A stretch of DNA of 64,000 bases from the NCBI RefSeq assembly GCF_963675815.1, contig NZ_OY776574.1, forward strand, positions 1,916,001-1,980,000. Reading direction: 5' to 3'. The DNA is from an uncultured Desulfuromusa sp. GTDB taxonomy: Bacteria > Desulfobacterota > Desulfuromonadia > Desulfuromonadales > Geopsychrobacteraceae. This document shows positions 25,058 to 32,320 of the stretch, piece after piece. The first letter of the stretch is position 1; the number at the start of each line of letters is the position of its first letter. The translations under genes and the position numbers were made by a program. Under the pieces are notes generated by a model. It was not told the DNA's origin, did no database searches, and was given only the letters and a program-made list of their open reading frames with translations.

Positions 25058-27465
25058 GATATTTGTTTGGCCTTTTTTTGTGCTTGTGTCTGGCTTGTTC
25101 TTCGACCGTTTGGAGTGCTGATGTCACTTCAACAGAAGCCGTTGCCGGTGAAGCTGGAACTTCATCTTCCGCTTTTCCCGGGTTAGGTGAGCTCGGGCCA
25201 CGTTTCAATGCGTTGGCGGATTTTGTGGCCAAATCGGAGCTCCGGTTGCAGGGATTAGAGGATGTCTCCAAAATAAATGATGTGTTGGCCGAAGTTTCTG
25301 CAGCGTTTCAAACGATATCTGAAGAGATACAACCGCTTGGATCACCGGATGATTGGTATGTTGATCGTTTGACTCAATACCTCAATCAGTTCAATCAAAT
25401 GCGACAGGATCTGGATGCCCTGCAGGAGAAAGTGACCTTACGCCAGCAAGAGGTGGAGGACATTCGGACAAAGGCGGCAAAAGATCAGGAATTTTGGGAT
25501 GCATGGGGGGAAGTTCTTAAAAAGCAAGGGGTCAATCTCCCGCACCAGACTTTACAGCAAGTTAAAAAAACATTAGCACAGCTCGACATCTCTTTGAAAA
25601 AAACGACATCTTCGCTACTACAGTTACAAGAGAAAATCGGAGAACTTTACCGCCAAGTCACCGTGTCCGGTGACAGTTTGAGTCTGGCACTGGGGAAATT
25701 ACGTAAAGCAACCTTTCGTAAAAATGCCCATTCTTTCGGTTCCGCAAAGTTTTATCGTCAGTTCACTCCGGACCTTCAAAGTCAGGTGAGAGATGGATTG
25801 CTGACCGCACTCAAATTCAACCGGTCTTATTTGGGCGAAAATGGTTGGCTTTTGGGATTGATGGGCGCCGTATTTGTTATTGTTGTCGGTTTTTTACGTC
25901 ACTATCAAAGGAAACTGCAAGAAACGGAAGAATGGCATTTTATTATTCGGCATTCTTGGGCTGCGGCAAGTTTTTTCGCCATTATTACTTTTTGGTTCTG
26001 GTTTCCTGCTCCGCCACCAATATTCCGTTTTGTCTTTTTACTCTTGGCGGCAATTTCTGCGACTTCTCTAGCGATACCTCTTTTGGAGAATCGTCGCCAG
26101 GCCTGGGTTTTGTCTCTGGCCGCATTGGTGATTTTTCTGACTTCGGCTTTTCGCTTGATCGATCTTCCTCAACCTCTGTTTCGAATTTATATCGCTCTTC
26201 TGGCAACGATATTTATTCCTCTTCTGATTCAGCAGATTCTTTTCTCTAAGAGGACTCGGCATCAAGGGGAAGGTCGACTGTTCAGAGCTTTGATGCGTTT
26301 GATAGTGATCGTTCTGGCAATCAGTCTCATCGGACAGATTGCCGGATATATGAACTTCTCAACCTGGTTAATACAGGCAACCTTTGAAACTGGAATGGTG
26401 CTGCTGTTTGCAAAAATGGCAGTTATGCTGATCAGTGGTGGGATTGAATTGGCTAACGGTTTGCTGGTTCAGTCAGGTCGGCGATTTTTCCGGGAATTTG
26501 GAGAAGAGCTTGCGTTACGGTTGAAAAGATTGCTGAAGTTTTTGATTTACGGTTTCTTGATTTTCTATCTGCTCCCTGTCTGGCGGCTTTTTGCAACCAT
26601 GAACAGTGGGTGGAATTATTTCAGTCAATGGACTCTGACATTTGGTAACTTTCATCTGTCGATGCAAATGCTGGTATCGGCTGTCATTGCTTTTTATCTT
26701 TCATTGCAGGTGTCCTGGGTTTTGCAGGGGATCAGCGAGGCAGAGGTTCTAACCCGTCATGACGTCGATCGTGGGGTTCGTGATGCGGTTAAGAAACTGA
26801 TTCACTATGGTGTTGTTCTGGTTGGTTTTCTGGTTGCTCTCAGCTTGCTGGGTCTGAGTTTGCAGCACTTTGTTGTTGTCCTTGGTGCTTTCGGCGTCGG
26901 TATTGGTTTTGGGTTGCAGGATATTGTCAATAATTTTTTATCGGGTTTGATCCTGTTGTTTGAGCGTCCAATCAAGGTGGGAGACGGGGTTTTGATTGAT
27001 GGTGAATACGGCACGGTCAATCACATCGGCTTGAGATCCACCGTTGTCAAAAATCTGGATGAAGCGGAGCTGATTGTCCCCAATTCGCAGATGATTTCAC
27101 AGAAAGTAACAAATTGGACTCTGACGAACCGGCGGGTCCGGATTGTTCTTTCTGTCGGGGTGGCTTATGGTAGTGATCTGGAAAAAGTTCTGGCAATTTT
27201 GACCGAAGTCAGCGCTGAACATCCGTTGGTTCTCAAAGAGCCGAAACCTTCTCCTCTCTTTGTTCAATTTGGTGACAGTTCTCTTGATTTTGAACTGCGT
27301 GTCTGGATCAGTAATGTTGATAACCGGCCAGACGTTAAAAATGAACTTCTGCTGGCAATTGATCGCCGTTTCCGAGAAGAAGAAGTCGAGATTCCGTTTC
27401 CACAACAGGACCTGCATTTGCGCTCGGTCACTCCCGGGATCTTCCCCTCTTCGGAGAGAGAATGA
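25048..27465 (+). CDS. Large MscS-family mechanosensitive channel
   Basis: This 805-residue inner-membrane channel would relieve osmotic pressure. It has a signal peptide (LFGLFLCLCLACSSTVWSA), a periplasmic coiled-coil region (about 60-215), about eight extra hydrophobic segments (about 265-560), then the MscS core: the pore-lining helix VVVLGAFGVGIGFGLQDIVNNFLSG near 610-635, and the beta domain with RPIKVGDGVLIDGEYGTV, LIVPNSQMISQKVTNWTL and the C-terminal cytoplasmic vestibule (RRFREEEVEIPFPQQDLHLR). The layout is like KefA/YbdG-type large channels. It overlaps corA by ten bases, so ion supply and osmotic release may be co-expressed. Confidence 0.92.
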   Translation: MVLRYLFGLFLCLCLACSSTVWSADVTSTEAVAGEAGTSSSAFPGLGELGPRFNALADFVAKSELRLQGLEDVSKINDVLAEVSAAFQTISEEIQPLGSPDDWYVDRLTQYLNQFNQMRQDLDALQEKVTLRQQEVEDIRTKAAKDQEFWDAWGEVLKKQGVNLPHQTLQQVKKTLAQLDISLKKTTSSLLQLQEKIGELYRQVTVSGDSLSLALGKLRKATFRKNAHSFGSAKFYRQFTPDLQSQVRDGLLTALKFNRSYLGENGWLLGLMGAVFVIVVGFLRHYQRKLQETEEWHFIIRHSWAAASFFAIITFWFWFPAPPPIFRFVFLLLAAISATSLAIPLLENRRQAWVLSLAALVIFLTSAFRLIDLPQPLFRIYIALLATIFIPLLIQQILFSKRTRHQGEGRLFRALMRLIVIVLAISLIGQIAGYMNFSTWLIQATFETGMVLLFAKMAVMLISGGIELANGLLVQSGRRFFREFGEELALRLKRLLKFLIYGFLIFYLLPVWRLFATMNSGWNYFSQWTLTFGNFHLSMQMLVSAVIAFYLSLQVSWVLQGISEAEVLTRHDVDRGVRDAVKKLIHYGVVLVGFLVALSLLGLSLQHFVVVLGAFGVGIGFGLQDIVNNFLSGLILLFERPIKVGDGVLIDGEYGTVNHIGLRSTVVKNLDEAELIVPNSQMISQKVTNWTLTNRRVRIVLSVGVAYGSDLEKVLAILTEVSAEHPLVLKEPKPSPLFVQFGDSSLDFELRVWISNVDNRPDVKNELLLAIDRRFREEEVEIPFPQQDLHLRSVTPGIFPSSERE

Positions 27466-27648
27466 AATCGTTTTTATTGTTGCTGGCGGATGAAATTCTG
27501 TGCGCCTTAAACCTGCAAATTAGCAGGGCTTACGTTGCTTGACATGCACTGGAAACTGTTGCTAGATTGCTGTATTCATTTCGAAAAATTGTTTATAATC
27601 GGTCTTAAAATATTCCTGTCTCGATATGGACAGGCTGGAGATATCTAG

Positions 27649-28935
27649 ATGCGCTTTTCTGATTCACCCCTGGAAACCGACCTGCCGAAAGGCGTGCGGG
27701 ATTTTTTGCCACTGAAAGCTGCCAAGGTTGAGTATTTACAGCAACGTTTGCAACAGGTTTATAGTTCCTGGGGGTTTCGTCCTGTTATTACGCCACAACT
27801 TGAGTTTCTGGATGTTCTGGAGCGGGGGCTGGGTGACGGACTACGTGAACGAACCTTTCGCTTTGATGATCGTCAAAGTGGACGTTTGCTGGCTTTTCCT
27901 CCCGACATGACACCACAGATCGCGCGCATTGCCGCAACGCGCATGAGTGAACTGCCACTGCCGTTGAGGCTTTGCTACAGTGGTCGGGTTTTGCGCCATA
28001 CGGAGCAGCAGGCAGGTAAAGATCGGGATATTTTTCAGTCAGGGGTTGAACTGATTGGTCTTGACAGTCCTGAAGCTGATGCGGAAATGATTGCTATGGC
28101 GGTTGAATCTCTGGCTGCTGTCGGAGCGGAAAACTTTACGATCGATATTGGTCAGGTTGAATTTTTCCGCGGAGTCATGGAGGGTTTGCCGCTGGATGCA
28201 CGTCTGGCTGAAGATGTTGCAGAGGCAATATTACGCAAAGATAGTTCTGAGCTGGGGATATTACTGCAGAAAAGCGGACTGAAAGATAGCTCCTGTGAAG
28301 AGATTTTTGCTTTACCACGACTCTACGGCGGCCGCGAGGTCTTGGACAGGGCAGAGCAATCGGTCAGCAATCAACGTTCCCGTAAGGCGTTGGACGGCTT
28401 ATCCCAGGTCTTGGATGTCTTGGATGTCTATGGCGTTCTGGATCATGTCACTATTGATCTCGGTGAACTACGAGGACTGAATTATCATACCGGGATTACT
28501 TTCCAAGGGTTTCTCTCAGGCGTTGGACAAACTGTCTGTAGTGGCGGTCGCTACAATAATCTCACAGAAAAATATGCTTTTTCCGCCCCGGCAACCGGCT
28601 TTACTTTTAGTTTGTTGCATCTGCTGTTTGCCTTGGATAAAGTGTTGGATGAACGGGTTGTTCCAAGCTGTGATCTGTTGATTTTTTCGACCGGCAAAAA
28701 CTTGCGGGTTGCCCAGGCTTTAGCTTGTCAGTTCCGCAGCCAGGGGTATTCAGTGACAAGGGATATCCTTGACCGCACTCGAGAAGATGCCCTTAATTAT
28801 GCCCAGCAGATGAACTATCGCTACATGGCTGTTGTCGCAGGGGAAGGGCAGGATGTCGAAATGATTTCACTGGTGGATGGAGAACAGAAACAGGTTTCGT
28901 GGGAACAGTTAGACCAGCAGCACTTTGTACTGTAA
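27649..28935 (+). CDS. hisZ: ATP phosphoribosyltransferase regulatory subunit HisZ
   Basis: HisZ is a catalytically inactive histidyl-tRNA synthetase paralogue that joins the short HisG to form the first enzyme of histidine synthesis and gives histidine feedback. The 428 residues start with PKGVRDFLPLKAAKVEYL, then WGFRPVITPQLEF, TFRFDDRQSGRLLAFPPDMTPQIARI, RVLRHTEQQAGKDRDIFQ and GLNYHTGITFQGF, which match class II synthetase motifs with the HisZ-specific replacements. HisG is not in the window, so the complex would assemble from distant genes. A possible -10 (TATAAT, 27594-27599) lies upstream. It is followed by purA, a hisZ-purA order familiar in deltaproteobacteria. Confidence 0.94.
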   Translation: MRFSDSPLETDLPKGVRDFLPLKAAKVEYLQQRLQQVYSSWGFRPVITPQLEFLDVLERGLGDGLRERTFRFDDRQSGRLLAFPPDMTPQIARIAATRMSELPLPLRLCYSGRVLRHTEQQAGKDRDIFQSGVELIGLDSPEADAEMIAMAVESLAAVGAENFTIDIGQVEFFRGVMEGLPLDARLAEDVAEAILRKDSSELGILLQKSGLKDSSCEEIFALPRLYGGREVLDRAEQSVSNQRSRKALDGLSQVLDVLDVYGVLDHVTIDLGELRGLNYHTGITFQGFLSGVGQTVCSGGRYNNLTEKYAFSAPATGFTFSLLHLLFALDKVLDERVVPSCDLLIFSTGKNLRVAQALACQFRSQGYSVTRDILDRTREDALNYAQQMNYRYMAVVAGEGQDVEMISLVDGEQKQVSWEQLDQQHFVL

Positions 28936-28992
28936 TCATCTTTAATCGTTGGCAACATCAGGTTGTCGGCATAACAGGAGCATAGTAAAAAC

Positions 28993-30294
28993 ATGGCCAA
29001 CGTAATCGTTGTAGGGGCCCAATGGGGCGATGAAGGTAAAGGGAAAGTTGTCGATATTTATACCGAGCATGCTCAGGAGGTCGTGCGCTATCAGGGTGGG
29101 AATAATGCTGGACATACTCTGGTTATCGGTGATGAGAAAACTGTTCTACACTTGATTCCATCCGGGATTTTACATGCAGGCAAGCGTTGTATCATTGGCA
29201 GCGGTGTGGTGCTTGACCCCAAAGTCTTTCTGGAAGAGATTGATGGCTTGAGAAAAAAAGGATATCTGAAGGATGACAGCCAGTTGATGGTGGATGGCGC
29301 TGTCAATCTGATTATGCCCTACCACATCAAGATCGATATCGCTCGAGAGCAGAAGTCCGGTGCCAAGAAAATCGGAACAACCGGCCGGGGGATCGGGCCG
29401 ACTTACGAAGATAAGGTCGGCCGCCGAGGGATTCGTTTTGCCGACCTGCTGAAGCCGGAAACCTTTAAACGTAAATTGCACGAAGTTCTGCCGGAGAAGA
29501 ATTTTTACCTTGAAAACTTTCTGGGTGAAAAACCTTTATCTGAAGAAGAAATCGTTGAAGAATACCTTGGCTACGCTGAGCGTTTACGTGGCTATTTGGG
29601 CCATGGATCGATGATCCTGGATCGGGCGATCAAAGCCGGTCACAATGTTCTTTTCGAAGGGGCACAAGGCAGTCTGTTGGATATTGATCATGGGACTTAT
29701 CCTTATGTGACATCATCTTCTACCATTGCAGGTGGAGCTTGTACCGGAGCAGGTATCGGACCACATTTGATTCATGAGGTCATTGGTATTTCCAAGGCTT
29801 ATGTCACCCGGGTTGGAGAAGGGCCATTTCCAACGGAGTTGCATGATGAAATGGGAGATCAACTGCGGACTGCCGGTAGTGAGTTTGGTGCTACAACAGG
29901 GCGTCCACGCCGTTGCGGGTGGCTGGATATTGTTGCTCTGCGCGAAGCTGTGCGGACTAATGGTTTAACCGGTATCGCCCTGACAAAAATGGATGTTCTC
30001 AGTGAACTGGAAACCGTGAAAGTTTGTACCGCTTACCGTTATAAAGAAGAACTGCTGGAAGATTTCCCGCAGGACTTTGATGTGCTGAAAGAGTGTACTC
30101 CTGTTTATGAAGAAGTTCCCGGTTGGCAAAAAGATATCTGTTCCCTGAGTGATTATGATGAATTGCCTGAGCAAGTGCAAAAATATGTTCATAAAATTGA
30201 AGCCTGGGCTGGTTGTCCAGTGGTGATGGTTTCGGTCGGGCCACGTCGGGATCAGACTCTTTTGCGCAGCAATCCATTTAGTGCAAAAGGCTGA
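28993..30294 (+). CDS. purA: Adenylosuccinate synthase
   Basis: This enzyme joins IMP and aspartate using GTP, the first committed step to AMP. The 433-residue protein has the GTP-binding start VVGAQWGDEGKGKVVD, the IMP-binding GTTGRGIGPTYEDK, catalytic His in NAGHTLV, FEGAQGSLLDIDHGTYPYVTSS, and ATTGRPRRCGWLDIV. The length is standard. It lies 57 bp after hisZ, with AGGAG before the start, and is followed by the promoter of the tRNA-Lys/tRNA-Glu unit. Confidence 0.98.
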   Translation: MANVIVVGAQWGDEGKGKVVDIYTEHAQEVVRYQGGNNAGHTLVIGDEKTVLHLIPSGILHAGKRCIIGSGVVLDPKVFLEEIDGLRKKGYLKDDSQLMVDGAVNLIMPYHIKIDIAREQKSGAKKIGTTGRGIGPTYEDKVGRRGIRFADLLKPETFKRKLHEVLPEKNFYLENFLGEKPLSEEEIVEEYLGYAERLRGYLGHGSMILDRAIKAGHNVLFEGAQGSLLDIDHGTYPYVTSSSTIAGGACTGAGIGPHLIHEVIGISKAYVTRVGEGPFPTELHDEMGDQLRTAGSEFGATTGRPRRCGWLDIVALREAVRTNGLTGIALTKMDVLSELETVKVCTAYRYKEELLEDFPQDFDVLKECTPVYEEVPGWQKDICSLSDYDELPEQVQKYVHKIEAWAGCPVVMVSVGPRRDQTLLRSNPFSAKG

Positions 30295-30302
30295 AAAAAG
30301 GG

Positions 30303-30331
30303 TTGACGCGCTGAAATGATTCACGTATAAA
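30303..30331 (+). promoter_or_regulatory. Sigma-70 promoter of the tRNA-Lys/tRNA-Glu unit
   Basis: TTGACG (30303-30308) and TATAAA (30326-30331) are separated by exactly 17 bases. They are followed by a GC-rich discriminator (GTCCCCTCG), as seen at stringently controlled stable-RNA promoters. tRNA-Lys begins 16 bases later. Confidence 0.85.
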
Positions 30332-30346
30332 GTCCCCTCGTTGTTT

Positions 30347-30422
30347 GGGCCGGTAGCTCAGTTGGCAGAGCATCTGACTTTTAATCAGATGGTCGTGGGT
30401 TCGATTCCCCCCCGGCTCACCA
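30347..30422 (+). tRNA. tRNA-Lys (TTT)
   Basis: A 76-base cloverleaf has acceptor GGGCCGG/CCGGCTC, D arm AGCTCAGTTGGCAGAGC, anticodon TTT within CTGACTTTTAATCAG, T arm GTGGGTTCGATTCCC(C) and encoded CCA. It is co-transcribed with tRNA-Glu. Its wobble uridine is a target of MnmH. Confidence 0.98.
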
Positions 30423-30436
30423 TTTACAAGTAGCAT

Positions 30437-30459
30437 CCTGCGGATTCAATTTCCGCAGG
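30437..30459 (+). other. Hairpin between the two tRNAs
   Basis: CCTGCGGA and TCCGCAGG form a perfect 8-bp stem with a seven-base loop in the spacer between tRNA-Lys and tRNA-Glu. No T-run follows, so it is more likely an RNA-processing signal than a terminator. Confidence 0.6.
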
Positions 30460-30475
30460 GACTTAGCAGTTTTAA

Positions 30476-30553
30476 GTCCCTATCGTCTAGCCTGGCCCAG
30501 GACACCGCCCTTTCACGGCGGCGACGGGGGTTCGAATCCCCCTGGGGACGCCA
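30476..30553 (+). tRNA. tRNA-Glu (TTC)
   Basis: A 78-base cloverleaf runs from GTCCCTATCGTCTAG to GGGGACGCCA with encoded CCA. The acceptor is GTCCCTA/TGGGGAC, the anticodon TTC within CCGCCCTTTCACGGCGG, and the T arm CGGGGGTTCGAATCCCCC. Its last 21 bases are repeated exactly at 30730-30750. Confidence 0.98.
30533..30553 (+). repeat. Direct repeat, copy 1 (tRNA-Glu 3' end)
   Basis: The last 21 bases of tRNA-Glu (T-arm 3' side, acceptor 3' strand and CCA) are identical to 30730-30750. The copies start 197 bp apart. The arrangement resembles the att repeats left by integration into a tRNA 3' end. Confidence 0.85.
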
Positions 30554-30600
30554 AAATAGAAAAAGCCCTTCCGCGTAAGCGGGAGGGCTTTTTCTATTTT
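30554..30600 (+). terminator. Terminator of the tRNA operon
   Basis: A long stem pairs AAATAGAAAAAGCCCTTCCGC with GCGGGAGGGCTTTTTCTATTT (one G-T wobble) around a GTAA loop, with a T-rich second arm. It starts immediately after the tRNA-Glu CCA. Confidence 0.9.
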
Positions 30601-30729
30601 CACTGTTTTAAGGGGATTTGAAGCGAAGCGAGCGCTGACTGAATGTCAGAAAAGCGGCCAGGAATGGCCGCGTCAGCGAGCGGAGGGGAGCCGACGCAGG
30701 CTTGAACGTGATGTTTAAGCCGTAGTGGG
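30601..30729 (+). other. Compact structured stretch between the tRNA terminator and the repeated tRNA end
   Basis: No gene is supported here. The stretch is unusually rich in self-complementarity: GCTGAC (30633-30638) with GTCAGC (30672-30677) encloses TGAC/GTCA and the perfect hairpin GCGGCCA-GGAA-TGGCCGC (30654-30671), and GCTTGAAC/GTTTAAGC (30700-30720) forms another hairpin. It ends directly before the second copy of the tRNA-Glu 3' end. It may be a dispersed structured repeat, a small RNA or the scar of an element; the sequence alone does not decide. Confidence 0.55.
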
Positions 30730-30750
30730 CGAATCCCCCTGGGGACGCCA
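30730..30750 (+). repeat. Direct repeat, copy 2 (isolated tRNA-Glu 3' end)
   Basis: This is an exact 21-base copy of the tRNA-Glu 3' end including CCA, with no tRNA 5' part attached. See the copy at 30533-30553. Confidence 0.85.
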
Positions 30751-30758
30751 CATTGAGA

Positions 30759-30794
30759 GCGCCTCTTTCGAGTAATCGGAAGGGGCGTTTTGGG
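30759..30794 (+). terminator. Second terminator-like hairpin downstream of the tRNA unit
   Basis: CGCCTCTTTCG and CGGAAGGGGCG pair with two wobbles around AGTAAT, followed by TTTTGGGG. The segment 30761-30780 is almost identical (19 of 20 bases) to 31774-31793 in the terminator of the PEP-CTERM gene. Confidence 0.6.
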
Positions 30795-30933
30795 GTGGTT
30801 GCCTGTAAGTTTTATCGACAAACTCTCGAATTAAGGTTCAAGTTTGGGTGAAATTCTGTCGTTTTTTTTAACATAAATTATAACTTTTATGGTTTTGTAT
30901 CGACAAGTTGTCAATATACTTACATGATTTGCC

Positions 30934-30949
30934 GGGCATTTTTTTTGCA
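30934..30949 (+). promoter_or_regulatory. Sigma-54-like promoter of the PEP-CTERM gene
   Basis: GGGCATTTTTTTTGCA has GG and GC exactly ten bases apart, matching the essential -24/-12 dinucleotides; the -24 box is GGGCAT instead of TGGCAC. The start codon lies 63 bp downstream with AAAGGAG before it. PEP-CTERM genes in other bacteria are often under sigma-54 control, which supports the assignment. Confidence 0.55.
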
Positions 30950-31011
30950 TTGTTTTGATATTGTCCATTAAGATTTAGAACAATGTTGATATGTGGAGAA
31001 AGGAGTAATTT

Positions 31012-31743
31012 ATGAAATTTTTTGTTGCTGCAACTTCTCTTATAATGGCTTTGTTTTTTGTCCCGCAAAGTGTTTTTGCCCTGCCGGCTTCTCCATCGGA
31101 CTTATGGGATATTAATACTGGTAGCGTTGTAACAGACTACAGTGCCGTAATCACCGGCGCTAGCTTTTGGAGTTCGTCTATTGACCGCATGTTTGGAGCG
31201 GTCATAGCCGAAACTGCTGAACCATCCAGTACATTATTTACGGATTCTCCTGTGGGGGATAGACATTGGGTCGAATGGCAGACACCAGCGGCGATCACGC
31301 TAAGAAGCTTTAACCTTGTTGCCGCTCATGACAATTCCGACGATAACAGAGATATTACTTGGCGTGGTTTTACCGATTTCTATCTGTATACAGGAGACGG
31401 GTCGTCATGGACGGAAATTTACCACTATGAGACCGACCAGGATGGAGACCTTCGTTATGGCGGCGGCGTGACTTATACCGACCCTGACTACCTCGAACTT
31501 GCTGTAGATGTAGCCCCTGTTTTGTCACAGAATTTCCGTGCCGAGTTTATTTACGGCCCTGAATATGTATTGACGGGATCGCGGATCGTAGAACTTGACG
31601 GTTATGATACCTTCCTTGATGGGACAACCGGGGAAGATCCGGGACCTGGACCCGACCCCGTCCCCGAACCTTCCACTTTCCTTCTCCTCGGCAGTGGTCT
31701 GGCAGGATTGGCTTGGTATGGGAGGAAGCGGAAGAAAGTGTAA
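31012..31743 (+). CDS. PEP-CTERM sorting-domain protein
   Basis: This 243-residue secreted protein has a signal peptide (MKFFVAATSLIMALFFVPQSVFA) and a C-terminal sorting tail. The tail begins VPEPSTFLLL, continues as a hydrophobic helix (GSGLAGLAWY) and ends in basic GRKRKKV, the full PEP-CTERM layout recognised by exosortase. A Pro/Gly-rich linker (EDPGPGPDPVPEP) precedes it. The middle part contains IDRMFGAVIAETAEPS, HWVEWQTPAAITLRSFNL and FTDFYLYTGDGSSW, resembling discoidin/galactose-binding-like beta domains, but this is tentative. It should be displayed or released at the surface, probably with exopolysaccharide. No exosortase gene is in the window. Confidence 0.9.
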   Translation: MKFFVAATSLIMALFFVPQSVFALPASPSDLWDINTGSVVTDYSAVITGASFWSSSIDRMFGAVIAETAEPSSTLFTDSPVGDRHWVEWQTPAAITLRSFNLVAAHDNSDDNRDITWRGFTDFYLYTGDGSSWTEIYHYETDQDGDLRYGGGVTYTDPDYLELAVDVAPVLSQNFRAEFIYGPEYVLTGSRIVELDGYDTFLDGTTGEDPGPGPDPVPEPSTFLLLGSGLAGLAWYGRKRKKV

Positions 31744-31768
31744 TGCTATAAAGGATTTGTCACATTAT

Positions 31769-31810
31769 AAAAAGCCTCTTTCGAGTCATCGGAGGAGGCT
31801 TTTTCTTTTT
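31769..31810 (+). terminator. Terminator of the PEP-CTERM gene
   Basis: AAAAAGCCTC (31769-31778) and GAGGCTTTTT (31795-31804) pair around TTTCGAGTCATCGGAG, followed by CTTTTT. It shares a 20-mer, one mismatch, with the hairpin at 30759-30794. Confidence 0.85.
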
Positions 31811-32320
31811 GGGTTGGCTGTAGGTTGGTTTATTGAAGGCGTATTGTTTCTGTTGTTTGTTTTTCTATATGGGGATTCTTTATCTTTTTTTTGGTCGATA
31901 CCAAAGAAAAAGATGGCCGATTTATTCGTCATAAAACCGATCAAATTTCATTCTGTTTTAACCGTTCAGAAATCAGGAAATAACTGTTGAAAAGAGATTT
32001 TCATCTCTATCACTTAAATATGGTCATGGTCATTTTTGTCTCACATCTTTTTAAATAACCAGTCAAAAGCTAGTGATTCTTGAGTGTTAAAACCACTGGA
32101 GCGAAAAGATGTGTTGCTCAAATCCGGAATCAATCGTAAAATAAGTCATTCATCTATAATGGAATTCAATACTTACAAGGGGACAAGAGACCTGAAAGAT
32201 AGGGGCTCTTGTCATTGAGGCTTATGGAGTTTGTCATTCTATCTGTGAGGAGGATATCTCCAGAGGCGATTGGTTTTACCAACTATTAGCAGTCCAAAGA
32301 CGAGACGAAATTACAACCTA
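31811..32320 (+). other. Intergenic leader before the membrane histidine kinase
   Basis: About 500 bases carry no convincing gene. The only clear structure is a hairpin at 32182-32213: GACAAGAG and CTCTTGTC pair perfectly, and CCT/AGG can extend the stem inside. It lies in the leader of the following kinase gene, about 60-140 bp before either candidate start. It might regulate translation or transcript stability. Confidence 0.4.

Noticed and set aside
27505..27530. CCTGC/GCAGG hairpin after the mscS gene
   Set aside because: A five-base-pair stem without a T-run is too weak to be called a terminator.
30600..30821. 73-codon frame on the minus strand after tRNA-Glu
   Set aside because: It crosses the structured region and the tRNA 3' repeat, has no ribosome site, and resembles no protein.
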